Assembly: GCF_009760405.1 (NCBI RefSeq)
Contig: NZ_WRPP01000009.1
Coordinates: forward strand, 124,001 to 188,000
Direction of reading: 5' to 3'
Length of the DNA stretch: 64,000 nucleotides
From: Nocardia terrae
GTDB lineage: Bacteria > Actinomycetota > Actinomycetes > Mycobacteriales > Mycobacteriaceae
Shown: one piece after another, positions 18,118 to 26,155 of the stretch
How the letters are laid out: every line of letters begins with the position of its first letter
Numbering within the stretch: the first letter of the stretch is position 1
The notes under the pieces: model-generated
Told to the model about the DNA's origin: nothing
Databases searched by the model: none
What the model saw: the letters and a program-made list of their open reading frames with translations, nothing else
Made by a program: the position numbers and the translations under genes

Positions 18118-19076
18118 TGTTCAGCACAGTCATGCGTCCGGCGCTGCTGGCGGCCGCGCGGTCCCCGCGTGTGGAACGGACCGTCACCGGGATGGCGTCG
18201 ACCCGGAAGGTGGTGCGGCGCTTCGTCGCCGGGGAATCCGAGGCGCACGCGGCGCACGCCACCGCGGCGCTGCTCGAGTCCGGGCGCTACGCGAGCATCG
18301 ACTACCTCGGCGAGGACACCACCGACCTCGAGCAGGCCCGCGCGACCGTCGCGCACTACCTGACCCTGCTCGAATCCCTCGCCGAGCTGCCGGGCGCGGC
18401 GGGAGAGGTTCGGCCGCTGGAGGTTTCGCTCAAACTCTCGGCGCTGGGCCAGTCGCTGCCGCGCGACGGCCAGGCCATCGCCCTCGAGCACGCCCAGAAG
18501 ATCTGTGCCGCCGCCGCGGCCGCCGGGGTCTGGGTGACCGTCGACGCCGAGGACCACACCACCACCGACTCCACGCTGGCGGTGGTGCGTGCGCTGCGCG
18601 CGGACTTCCCGTGGGTGGGCACCGTGCTGCAGGCGTATCTGCTGCGCACGGAGGGCGACTGCCGCGACCTGTCGGGCCCCGGATCGCGAATCCGCCTGTG
18701 CAAGGGCGCGTATCGCGAACCCGCCGGGGTCGCCTACCAGCACCGCGACGAGATCGACGCCTCCTATCTGCGCTGCCTCGACATCCTCATGCGCGGCCAG
18801 GGCTACCCGATGGTGGCCACCCACGACCCGCTCATGCTCGAGGCGGCCTTCGGCTACGTCCGGTCGGCGCGCCGCGATCCCGACCGCTTCGAGTTCCAGA
18901 TGCTCTACGGCATCCGCGACGAGGAGCAGCGCCGCCTGGTCGCCACCTGCGCACACCTGCGCACCTACGTCCCCTACGGCGACCAGTGGTACGGCTACTT
19001 CATGCGCCGATTGGCCGAGCGCCCAGCCAATCTCGCGTTCTTCCTGCGCTCGTTCGGTCCCGGCGCACGCCGCTGA
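18117..19076 (+). CDS. pruB: Proline dehydrogenase
   Basis: 319 residues, the size of single-domain PruB enzymes. The FAD barrel is marked by LSALGQSLP, VTVDAEDH, LRTEGDCRDL, RLCKGAYREP and YLRCLDILM, and by the C-terminal YGDQWYGYFMRRLAERP proline-binding helix. It oxidises proline to pyrroline-5-carboxylate, passing electrons to the quinone pool, and hands the product to PruA. Its ATG overlaps the pruA stop. Confidence 0.94.
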   Translation: MFSTVMRPALLAAARSPRVERTVTGMASTRKVVRRFVAGESEAHAAHATAALLESGRYASIDYLGEDTTDLEQARATVAHYLTLLESLAELPGAAGEVRPLEVSLKLSALGQSLPRDGQAIALEHAQKICAAAAAAGVWVTVDAEDHTTTDSTLAVVRALRADFPWVGTVLQAYLLRTEGDCRDLSGPGSRIRLCKGAYREPAGVAYQHRDEIDASYLRCLDILMRGQGYPMVATHDPLMLEAAFGYVRSARRDPDRFEFQMLYGIRDEEQRRLVATCAHLRTYVPYGDQWYGYFMRRLAERPANLAFFLRSFGPGARR

Positions 19077-19273
19077 CCGTGGCGGCGAGCCGCGGCGCGA
19101 CACGCGGCCGCCGCCGAAACCGCAGGCTTTGGCCGGTCGGACAACGTTTCTGAACTTTATTTAACCAATCGCCTGATCCCAGCGTCGGGCGTGTTCCGAT
19201 TAGCTGAGCTAGCTCGGAATGTGACCTGCGTCTCTGCATCGGAGCGGGGCGCAGCGGAACGAAAGGATCCCGC

Positions 19274-20701
19274 ATGTCCCTCGCGGAATTGCGCGGCCAG
19301 ATCTTGCGCCGCAAACCGATCTCGGACGTGGTGGAAGACACGCCGTCGGATGAGCAGTTGTCCAAACATCTCGGTCTGTGGCAGCTGACGGCCATCGGCG
19401 TGGGCGGGATCATCGGCGCGGGGATCTTCGCGCTGGCCGGGTCGGTGGCCAACAAGACCACGGGGCCTTCGGTTCTCATCTCGTTCCTGATCGCCGGTGT
19501 GGCCAGTGCGTGCGCGGCGCTGTGCTACGCGGAGTTCGCGGGCATGGTGCCCAAGGCGGGGTCGGCCTACACCTACGGGTACGTGTCGCTCGGTGAGCTG
19601 GGCGGGTGGTTCATCGGGTGGGACCTGTTGCTCGAGTACGTGGCGGTGGCGGCGGTGGTCGCGATCGGTGTGTCCGGGTATTTCAACTTCCTGCTGGATC
19701 AGATCGGAATCCACTTGCCGCACTGGATGCTCGGGGCCTCGGGCACCGGCGACGGGCACGTGGTCGACGTCTTCGCGATCCTGTTCTGTCTGGGCAGCGC
19801 GTGGATCCTCTCGCGCGGCATCCGCAGTGTGGGGCGGTTCGAGACGGTCGCGGTGGGGATCAAGGTGGCGATCGTGGTGCTGATCATCGTGCTCGGCGTT
19901 TTCAAGATCAATAGCGCGAACTACCACCCGTACTTCCCGTTCGGCACCGGCGCGGTGTGGACGGGTGCGGCGACGGTGTTCTTCGCGGTGTTCGGCTACG
20001 ACGCCATGAGCACCGCGGCCGAGGAGTCCACCGAGGCGAAAAAGCATCTGCCCAAGGCGATCATGTACTCACTGGCCATCGCCATGGTGCTCTACGTGCT
20101 GGCCTGCCTGGTGCTCACCGGCATGCAGAACTACAAGGACATCAGCCCGACATCCGGGTTCTCCTCCGCGTTCAAGGCCGCCGGCATGCCCGACATCGCC
20201 AACATCATCGCCGTCGGCGCGATCGTCGGCATCATCACCGTAGTGCTCACCTTCATGCTGGGCGTGACCCGCGTCTGGTACGCCATGAGCCGCGACGGGC
20301 TGCTGCCAGCGTGGTTCGCCAAGACCCACCCGACCCGCAAGGTGCCCACCCGCGTCACCTGGATCGTGGGCGCTGGCTCGGCGATCCTGGCCGGGCTGCT
20401 GCCCATCAATACCGTTGCGGAACTGACCAATATCGGCATTCTGATGGCCTTCATCGTGGTCAGCATCTCGGTGATCGTGCTGCGCTACACCCGCCCCGAC
20501 GAGCCGCGCGAATTCCGTCTGCCGCTCATGCCGGTCGTCCCGATCGTCGGCATCGGCTTCTCCATCTACCTGATCTGGTCGCTGCCCTGGGAAACCTGGG
20601 TCCGCTTCGCGGTGTGGCTGGTGGCGGGACTGATCGTGTACTTCGGCTACTCCCGCTTCCATTCGCGGCTGGCGACGCCGGTGATCGTCGATAAAGCCTG
20701 A
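19274..20701 (+). CDS. APC-superfamily amino acid permease (cationic amino acid transporter-like)
   Basis: 475 residues with about twelve membrane segments. The first segment, IGVGGIIGAGIFALAG, carries the substrate-backbone GAGIF motif. The TYGYVSLGELGGWFIGWDL region and the FFAVFGYDAMSTAAEE region follow the CAT/YfnA branch. GAAAGGA precedes the ATG. It is 197 bases after pruB in the same direction, so it may supply proline or another amino acid, but a separate promoter is likely. The spacer holds the palindrome GAGCTAGCTC near 19206. Confidence 0.83.
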   Translation: MSLAELRGQILRRKPISDVVEDTPSDEQLSKHLGLWQLTAIGVGGIIGAGIFALAGSVANKTTGPSVLISFLIAGVASACAALCYAEFAGMVPKAGSAYTYGYVSLGELGGWFIGWDLLLEYVAVAAVVAIGVSGYFNFLLDQIGIHLPHWMLGASGTGDGHVVDVFAILFCLGSAWILSRGIRSVGRFETVAVGIKVAIVVLIIVLGVFKINSANYHPYFPFGTGAVWTGAATVFFAVFGYDAMSTAAEESTEAKKHLPKAIMYSLAIAMVLYVLACLVLTGMQNYKDISPTSGFSSAFKAAGMPDIANIIAVGAIVGIITVVLTFMLGVTRVWYAMSRDGLLPAWFAKTHPTRKVPTRVTWIVGAGSAILAGLLPINTVAELTNIGILMAFIVVSISVIVLRYTRPDEPREFRLPLMPVVPIVGIGFSIYLIWSLPWETWVRFAVWLVAGLIVYFGYSRFHSRLATPVIVDKA

Positions 20702-20747
20702 GCCACAAGAACTCCGGGCGGCGTCCGACGCCTACGCCGACCGGTCC

Positions 20748-20778
20748 GGTGCGCCCGTGGAATCTCCACGGGCGCACC
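20748..20778. terminator. Bidirectional terminator hairpin
   Basis: GGTGCGCCCGTGGA pairs perfectly with TCCACGGGCGCACC across a three-base loop, followed by TT. It lies between the convergent permease and HAD genes. Confidence 0.8.
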
Positions 20779-20821
20779 TTCCATGTCCGGGCCGGGAAAC
20801 GATCGCCATTCCCGCTGCGGC

Positions 20822-21484
20822 TCAGCGCAATACGTGCACCGCGAACCGACCGTCGGTGAGCGGCTCGACGCGGATCCGGGTCAGGTCGTCGACATGGGCG
20901 GTGGGGGAGAAGGCGATGGCGCGGGGGCCGACGCCGACCACGCGCATCCCCGCGGACTTGGCGGCGCTGATGCCCGCCTCGGAGTCTTCGAAGACCAGGC
21001 AGTCCTCGGGCGGGAGGCCCAGTTCGGCAGCGCCTTTCAGGAAGCCTTCCGGGTCGGGCTTGCTGAGGGTGACCGATTCGGCGGTGATGCGGATGCTCGG
21101 CAGCGGCAGTCCGGCGGCGTCCATGCGCCGTTCGGTGAGGGCGATATTGGCGGAGGTCACCAGGGCGTGGGGCAGCGCGACGATGGACGCCATGAACTCC
21201 GGTGCGCCCGCGACCGGTACGACGCCCTCGACGATGCGGGTCTCGTCGGCGAGCATGCGCGCGTTGTCGGCGCGGTTGAGCTCCTCGGGGCGATCGGGCA
21301 GCAGCGCGGCCATGGTCGCCCAGCCTTGGCGGCCGTGCGCGATGGCCAGCACTTCCTCGAGGGCGAATCCGTGCTCATCGGCCCAGCGCTGCCACAGCAA
21401 CTCCACGACGGCTTCGGAGTTCACGAGGGTGCTGTCCATGTCGAGCAGCAGACCGCGGGCGGTAAGCGTGGCATCAACCGTCAT
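20822..21484 (-). CDS. HAD-superfamily sugar-phosphatase/phosphoglucomutase-like hydrolase
   Basis: 220 residues from the ATG at 21484. HAD motifs: the nucleophile loop LLLDMDSTLVNSE (DxD), the Thr/Ser motif LVTSAN, the Lys in TLSKPDPEGF, and the acidic VFEDSEAGISAA. The helical cap after motif I (about residues 20-80) places it in the beta-phosphoglucomutase/sugar-phosphatase subgroup. It may dephosphorylate a small sugar phosphate; the substrate is unknown. No ribosome site precedes the ATG, and the -10 box is only six bases away, so the mRNA is probably leaderless. Confidence 0.78.
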   Translation of the reverse strand: MTVDATLTARGLLLDMDSTLVNSEAVVELLWQRWADEHGFALEEVLAIAHGRQGWATMAALLPDRPEELNRADNARMLADETRIVEGVVPVAGAPEFMASIVALPHALVTSANIALTERRMDAAGLPLPSIRITAESVTLSKPDPEGFLKGAAELGLPPEDCLVFEDSEAGISAAKSAGMRVVGVGPRAIAFSPTAHVDDLTRIRVEPLTDGRFAVHVLR

Positions 21485-21488
21485 GTAC

Positions 21489-21520
21489 TGGTTATAACCA
21501 CATTTCGTGGGCGCGCGCAA
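21489..21520 (-). promoter_or_regulatory. Leaderless promoter with palindrome for the HAD gene
   Basis: On the minus strand, TTGCGC (21515-21520), an 18-base spacer and TATAAC (21491-21496) end six bases before the ATG. TGGTTATAACCA (21489-21500), a perfect 12-base palindrome, covers the -10 box and could be a repressor site. Confidence 0.55.
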
Positions 21521-21552
21521 TGTGCGCTCGGTCCTCCAACCCGTTTGATCGA

Positions 21553-21612
21553 GGTCAGGGAGCTCTCACCGACAGAATCCGGACAGCGATCCCCGCCGGT
21601 TGCTCCCTGACC
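21553..21612. repeat. Dispersed inverted-repeat element, copy 1
   Basis: GGTCAGGGAGC (21553-21563) pairs with GCTCCCTGACC (21602-21612) around a 38-base interior. The arms and part of the interior resemble the element at 43045-43107. It sits past the end of the EamA gene and could end that transcript. Confidence 0.5.
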
Positions 21613-21623
21613 CCGAGAAAGGG

Positions 21624-22538
21624 TCAGCGCTCGGCGGGCAGGGTCAGCAGCGCGAGGCCGATGGCGAGGACGGCCAGGCCGGACCAGGAGAGCACCGGCA
21701 GGCGTTCGCCGACGATCGTGACGCCGAGCAGAGCCGCGACCGCGGGTTCGGCCAGGGTCAGGGCGGTGGCCGTCTCGACGGTGGTGTGGCGCAAGCCGTA
21801 ACCGAAGAGGCGGTAGGCGAGGAAGGTGGTGAACAGCGCCAGGTGCAGGGCGACGGCCGCGCCGCGCGGGGTGATGAGCCAGGCGGGGTTATCGGTGAGG
21901 ACGACGGGCACGACCACCAGGGCGGCGAGGCCGAACATGGTGCCCATCACCGTGTTCGAGGCGTGGCCTCGTGCGATGAGCGTGCCGCCGACCAGTGAAT
22001 ACACCGCGTAGGTGAGACCACCCGCGGCCGCCAGCACGACGCCGAACCCATCGATGCGGGTGGTCGAGGCGCTGAGCTGGGGTCCGACGACCAAGAGGGC
22101 GCACCCGGTCACGGCCAGGACGGTAGCCAGGCACCAGCGCCGGGTCGGTCGGCCGCGCCCGGTCGCCCAGGCCAGCAGACCCGCGAACACCGGAGCGCTG
22201 CCGAGGGCGATGACGGTGGCCACCGCGACTCCGGTGCGGGACACGGCCGGATAGAAGGTGAGCGGGTATCCGGCCACCGCCAGTGCGCCCAGCAGCAGGA
22301 GGCGACGTTCGGATGCCGTGGGCCGCAGGCGATTACCGCGACCGGTGGCGTAGAGCAGCAGCCCGCCGAGAGCGAGTCCGGCCGAGCCGATCGCGGCGGC
22401 GGGTGTTCCGGCCGGGGCGAACGAGGCCGTGGTGCCGGTGCTGCCCCACAGCACCGAGGCCGCGAGGATGGGTGCGCTGCCGCGCCAGGAGGCGCTGTGC
22501 GGGCGCGCGGGGGCAAGGGTAGAGGTGTGATTGGACAC
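21624..22538 (-). CDS. EamA-family (DMT) transporter
   Basis: 304 residues with about ten hydrophobic segments arranged as two EamA repeats (about 20-150 and 165-300). Family landmarks are ASVLWGSTGTTASF in the first helix, YPAVSRTGVAVATVIALGSA, and TVETATALTLAEPAVAALLG near the end. EamA proteins export or import small metabolites; the substrate cannot be inferred. The upstream region holds a long-range hairpin. It is transcribed towards the HAD gene and away from the oxidoreductase gene. Confidence 0.8.
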   Translation of the reverse strand: MSNHTSTLAPARPHSASWRGSAPILAASVLWGSTGTTASFAPAGTPAAAIGSAGLALGGLLLYATGRGNRLRPTASERRLLLLGALAVAGYPLTFYPAVSRTGVAVATVIALGSAPVFAGLLAWATGRGRPTRRWCLATVLAVTGCALLVVGPQLSASTTRIDGFGVVLAAAGGLTYAVYSLVGGTLIARGHASNTVMGTMFGLAALVVVPVVLTDNPAWLITPRGAAVALHLALFTTFLAYRLFGYGLRHTTVETATALTLAEPAVAALLGVTIVGERLPVLSWSGLAVLAIGLALLTLPAER

Positions 22539-22859
22539 GGGTGGTGTGCTCCGTCGTCGAATTCCGGTGGGGGGATTCGGAACGGGCGCACGACGAAGCC
22601 CGGGCTGCCGTGACAGGTCAGCCGGAGCGGTGAGCGAATGTCAGCCGATGCGCCCGGTCAGGCGACGGGCGGCGGAGTGACAGCGTGCCAGTGGATGTCC
22701 ACGCGACGAGACTACAGGATGGCCGCAGGAGCCCGAGGATCGGCTGAAAGCTATTCCTCGGGAGCCGAATTCGATCCTGGTCCCGCGCGCTCCGGCGTAG
22801 CGTCGCGAGGGAACCGACTGCACCAGGAGTGCGCACGCGCTCCCCGGAAGGAGCCGAGC
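22539..22859. other. Divergent intergenic region with structured eamA leader
   Basis: 321 bases between eamA (minus) and the oxidoreductase (plus). CGGGCGCA (22583-22590) pairs with TGCGCCCG (22649-22656), and AGCCCGGGCT is a palindrome between them. On the minus strand a 14-codon frame starting GTG near 22697 (reading VDIHWHAVTPPPVA) precedes the hairpin, but it has no ribosome site. It might be an attenuator leader. I see no known riboswitch. Confidence 0.3.
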
Positions 22860-23783
22860 ATGAAGGCCATCCGAACCCATGATTCGACCGCCGGCATCGC
22901 CGGACTCGTCTACGAGGACGTGCCCGACGCGAAGGCCGGGCTGTGCGAGGTATTGATCAAGGTCGTGGCCTGCGGCATCACCCACAACGAGCTGGACTGG
23001 CCCATCTGGACCTGCCGGGCCGGGCATCGGCGCGAGGCGATCATCCCCGGCAACGAGGTGTCCGGGGTCGTGGCCGCGGTGGGTTTCGGGACAGCGGGAT
23101 TCGCGGTCGGAGACGAGGTCTTCGGGTTGAACGATCAGCTGCGCGACGGAGCGGCCGCCGAATACGTCGCCGTCGAGGCGCGCAATCTGGCCCGGAAACC
23201 GCGCTCACTGGACCACATTCACGCCGCTGCGGTGCCGCGCGCCGGTCTGACCGCCTGGCAGGCGCTGTTCGAGCACGGCAAGCTCGAGCAGGGGCAGACG
23301 GTCGTCATCCACGGCGCGGGCGGAGCGGTCGGCTCGGTCGCCGTGCAGCTCGCCCACTGGGCCGGAGCGCACGTGATCGGCACCGGGCGCGCCCATTCCC
23401 GCGCGCTGGCAACCGAACTGGGGGCCGACCGCTACATCGCCCTGGATACCGACAAGCTCGACGAGGTCGCCGGGCAGGCCGATCTGGTCGTGGACACGGT
23501 CGGCGGTGAGGTGCTCACCGGGTCGTCGGTGGTACTGCGGCCGGGCGGCACGCTGGTCACGATCAAGGCCGACGCGGCGTTCCCGACCGACCGCGACGAC
23601 ATCACCAAGATCGTCTTCGTGCAGCTGCCCAATCGCGACCAGCTCGCCGAACTGGCCCGCCTGATCGACGAGGGCCAGCTGCGTCCCCAGGTCGGCGCGG
23701 TCTACCCGCTCGCCGAGGCCGTCTCGGCCTTCACCGCGAAATCGGCCGGCGGGCTGGCGGGCCGAATGATCCTGCAGCCCTGA
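22860..23783 (+). CDS. NADP-dependent quinone oxidoreductase-like protein (zinc-free MDR)
   Basis: 307 residues from the ATG at 22860, preceded by GGAAGGAG. The N-terminal GroES-like half has VVACGITHNELDW. The Rossmann half has HGAGGAVGSVAVQLA, the NADP-binding motif of the quinone oxidoreductase branch. No structural zinc cysteines are present. These enzymes reduce quinones or enones; the substrate is unknown. It is a single gene in its own unit. Confidence 0.8.
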   Translation: MKAIRTHDSTAGIAGLVYEDVPDAKAGLCEVLIKVVACGITHNELDWPIWTCRAGHRREAIIPGNEVSGVVAAVGFGTAGFAVGDEVFGLNDQLRDGAAAEYVAVEARNLARKPRSLDHIHAAAVPRAGLTAWQALFEHGKLEQGQTVVIHGAGGAVGSVAVQLAHWAGAHVIGTGRAHSRALATELGADRYIALDTDKLDEVAGQADLVVDTVGGEVLTGSSVVLRPGGTLVTIKADAAFPTDRDDITKIVFVQLPNRDQLAELARLIDEGQLRPQVGAVYPLAEAVSAFTAKSAGGLAGRMILQP

Positions 23784-23835
23784 GGGTTTACCCGCCGTGG
23801 CCGGTGCCGCCGCACGACCGGCCACGGCGATCGCG

Positions 23836-24282
23836 TCACTGGCCGATGCAGTGCGGCCCGGCCACCTGCGCGGGACTGCCCATGGCATCCGCGCTCATCG
23901 ACTGCGGCCACGGCGGGCCGACGGCGTTCACCGCATTGCGCGAGGCGTCATCGGCGGTCGGCCCGATCCCGCCCGCGAACCGCTCGCCCCGGAACGCCAC
24001 CGCCCCACACGCATCCACATAGCGCAGCGCGACCGCACAGCTACCGTCACCGCACTCCGACATCGCCCGATCGTCCGCACTGGCCTGATCCGGGAAATTC
24101 CATGCCGCCCCGACACTGATCGAATCATCGGATTGCAGCGCCGATACCGCGTACGACCCGTACATATGCCCGTCTTGCCCCGGCTCGGCCCCTGCCGAAC
24201 CGCACCCCACCACCGCGAACGCAGTGGCCGATAGCGCCGCGGCCACACCTCGAAAGACGTTGCCCGAAAAAGTCATCGCCAT
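23836..24282 (-). CDS. DUF4189 secreted protein
   Basis: 148 residues from the ATG at 24282 with GAGGGAGC upstream. The N-terminus is a signal with a possible lipobox (AFAVVGC, Cys about 26). The mature part matches the DUF4189 pattern: YGSYAVSA, then W-N-F plus conserved Cys pairs (SECGDGSCAVALRYVDACGAVAF) that probably form disulfides, and a repeat of the same signature near the end (GPHC). Such small secreted proteins are common in Nocardia and mycobacteria, with unknown roles. Convergent with the oxidoreductase gene. Confidence 0.65.
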   Translation of the reverse strand: MAMTFSGNVFRGVAAALSATAFAVVGCGSAGAEPGQDGHMYGSYAVSALQSDDSISVGAAWNFPDQASADDRAMSECGDGSCAVALRYVDACGAVAFRGERFAGGIGPTADDASRNAVNAVGPPWPQSMSADAMGSPAQVAGPHCIGQ

Positions 24283-24492
24283 GCTCCCTCGATCCGCGGT
24301 CGCTTTCCTCAACGGGATGTAGTGCCACGCGAGAACGAAACGTCACCCACGACGGGTAACCGGGCCGAGCTACAGCAAATGAATCGCAACCAACGCAACG
24401 TACACCGCCCCGGCTACCTGCGTCCCGGCAATCCGGACAATTGCACGCTGACCGGACCTTTGGATGTCGGTGCCCGATGACACACTGGCGCA

Positions 24493-24936
24493 ATGGTCAA
24501 CTGGCATCAGTTCGAAACCGAGGCCGCCGATCTCGCAGCGCAGGTGAAGCGCCGATTCGAAGCACACAAAACCCACGTCCTGGCGACCCTTCGCAGGGAC
24601 GGCAGCCCACGGGTCAGCGGTTCGGAGGTGTCCTTCGAGGGCCCGAACCTGAGCTTCGGTTCGATGCCGGGCGCGATGAAAGCCCGTGATCTGCAACGCG
24701 ACGGGAGGTGCGCCATCCACGCCCATCCCTCCGACGGCGATGTCAAGCTCTCGGGCGTGGCCGTCGAGATCACCGCACCGGCGTTGGCCGCGCACAGCGA
24801 CCCGCCCGCCGCCCACATGTTTCATCTCGACCTCACCGAGGTGGTCCTCACGACCGTCGACCAAGAAGCGCAGCTGCTGGTCGTCCGATCGTGGCACCCC
24901 GATCGCGGAATAACGGTGACGCGGCGGAGCGGGTGA
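24493..24936 (+). CDS. Pyridoxamine 5'-phosphate oxidase-like (FMN/F420-binding split barrel) protein
   Basis: 147 residues. The split-barrel signature appears as HVLATLRRDGSPRVSGSEV near residues 28-46, followed by MPGAMKARDLQRDGRCAIH. These are typical of PNPOx-like proteins of actinobacteria that bind FMN, F420 or heme. The family carries out diverse reductions, and no function can be set. It ends 53 bases before the Lrp gene and in the same orientation, but the Lrp gene has its own promoter-like region. Confidence 0.72.
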   Translation: MVNWHQFETEAADLAAQVKRRFEAHKTHVLATLRRDGSPRVSGSEVSFEGPNLSFGSMPGAMKARDLQRDGRCAIHAHPSDGDVKLSGVAVEITAPALAAHSDPPAAHMFHLDLTEVVLTTVDQEAQLLVVRSWHPDRGITVTRRSG

Positions 24937-24963
24937 AGAATCGGTTGATCTCGCCCTCCTGTG

Positions 24964-24990
24964 TGAAGGAACTTCGGTACTGTTCCTTCA
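24964..24990 (+). promoter_or_regulatory. Perfect inverted repeat over the Lrp gene start
   Basis: TGAAGGAAC (24964-24972) and GTTCCTTCA (24982-24990) are perfect arms around nine bases. The last base is the A of the start codon. A -10-like TACTGT (24978-24983) lies six bases before the ATG. Binding here would block transcription, which fits autoregulation by the Lrp protein. Confidence 0.6.
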
Positions 24991-25499
24991 TGAAGAAGGT
25001 TTCTTCGGGGGCGAAGGCTCCCGGTGAGGCGGGGCGGCCGGTGCCGCTGGATGCCATCGACCGGCTGCTGCTCGATGAGCTGGCCCGGGACGGGCGGATG
25101 ACGAACAACGCGCTGGCCGCGGCGGCGGGGATCGCGCCGTCGACCTGTTTGGGGCGGGTGCGGGCGCTGGTAGAGCGCGGGGTGATTCGCGGGTTCCACG
25201 CCGATATCGATCCGGCGGCGCTGGGTCGGGATCTGCAGGCGATGATCGCGGTGCGTGTGAATGCCACGGCGCGTGGACATCTGGCCGAGTTCGGCGATCA
25301 GATGGCGGCGCTGCCGGAGGTCGAGAACGTGTATTTCATTGCCGGAGCAGATGATTACCTCGTTCACGTGGCCACGGCCGATTCGGCGGAGCTGCGCAGT
25401 TTCGTGCTCGAGCATCTCAGCGCGCACCCCGCGGTCGCCTCGACCGAGACGATCCTGATCTTCGAGCACGTGCGTCCGGGGCATCACACCACCTCCTGA
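24990..25499 (+). CDS. Lrp/AsnC-family regulator
   Basis: 169 residues. The helix-turn-helix is at about 20-75 (LDAIDRLLLDELARDGRMTN, then APSTCLGRVRALVERGVI), and the RAM ligand domain follows (IAVRVNATARG, VENVYFIAGADDYLVHV). The start ATG has no ribosome site and begins inside the inverted repeat, so the transcript is probably leaderless. In mycobacteria a similar protein, AldR, controls ald; here ald is 2.3 kb away, convergent, with two other genes between. Amino-acid-responsive control is likely, but the target is unproven. Confidence 0.82.
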   Translation: MKKVSSGAKAPGEAGRPVPLDAIDRLLLDELARDGRMTNNALAAAAGIAPSTCLGRVRALVERGVIRGFHADIDPAALGRDLQAMIAVRVNATARGHLAEFGDQMAALPEVENVYFIAGADDYLVHVATADSAELRSFVLEHLSAHPAVASTETILIFEHVRPGHHTTS

Positions 25500-25529
25500 G
25501 CGGGGTCGACACGCGGCCCCGGCCGCGTA

Positions 25530-25559
25530 TAGTCGAATTCGACTAGCCGAACTCGACTA
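25530..25559. promoter_or_regulatory. Tandem palindromic operators before the PadR gene
   Basis: TAGTCGAATTCGACTA (25530-25545) is a perfect 16-base palindrome. It is followed, sharing two bases, by the imperfect copy TAGCCGAACTCGACTA (25544-25559). The pair ends 11 bases before the GTG start, next to TGGAGG. Two adjacent dimer sites suggest cooperative autorepression by the PadR protein. Confidence 0.7.
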
Positions 25560-25570
25560 ATGGAGGCGCG

Positions 25571-26155
25571 GTGCCGCCACGCTCGTTGCGCACGCCCGTC
25601 ACGCTCGCGGTGCTGGGATTGCTCGCGGAGAAACCGCGGCACGTGTACGAGATGCGGATGGTCATGCGCGAGCGCGGGCACGACGAGGTGCTCAAGCTCA
25701 AGAACGCCTCCATGTACGACGCTCTGCCGCGCCTGCTGGACGCGGGGCTGATCGAGGTGGAAGCAGCTGCGCGGGAAGGCAATCGGCCCGAGCGGACGGT
25801 GTATCGCAGCACCGCCGAGGGGAGGCGGCGGCTCGCGGAGTGGTTGCGCGAATTGCTGAGCGACCCGGTGCACGACCAGGCCGCGTTCACCGCCGCGCTG
25901 GGGTTCATGTTCGCGTTGCCGCGGGCGGAGGTCGCGGAGCTGGTGAGCGAACGGGCGCGTCGCATAGACGCGCGCGTCACCGCCGTCGACGACGCGATCG
26001 CGGCGGCGGGTGCGGTGCCGGCGATCTTCCTCACCGATCAGACCTATGGGCAGACCCTGCGCAGGGCCGAGCGCGACTGGTTGCTGGAGTTCGCCGACGA
26101 CCTGCGCACGGGTCGCCTGCGGTGGCCGAAAGGATCTGATTCCCATGCCGATTGA
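25571..26155 (+). CDS. PadR-family regulator
   Basis: 194 residues starting at GTG. The N-terminal winged helix (about 5-85) includes LAVLGLLAEKPRHVYEM and ASMYDALPRLLDAGLI, the PadR hallmark. The C-terminal helical region (Vir_C-like) runs to the end and should form the dimer. It overlaps the GH5 gene by 11 bases, so the two are co-expressed. Tandem operators lie directly upstream. Confidence 0.85.
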   Translation: MPPRSLRTPVTLAVLGLLAEKPRHVYEMRMVMRERGHDEVLKLKNASMYDALPRLLDAGLIEVEAAAREGNRPERTVYRSTAEGRRRLAEWLRELLSDPVHDQAAFTAALGFMFALPRAEVAELVSERARRIDARVTAVDDAIAAAGAVPAIFLTDQTYGQTLRRAERDWLLEFADDLRTGRLRWPKGSDSHAD

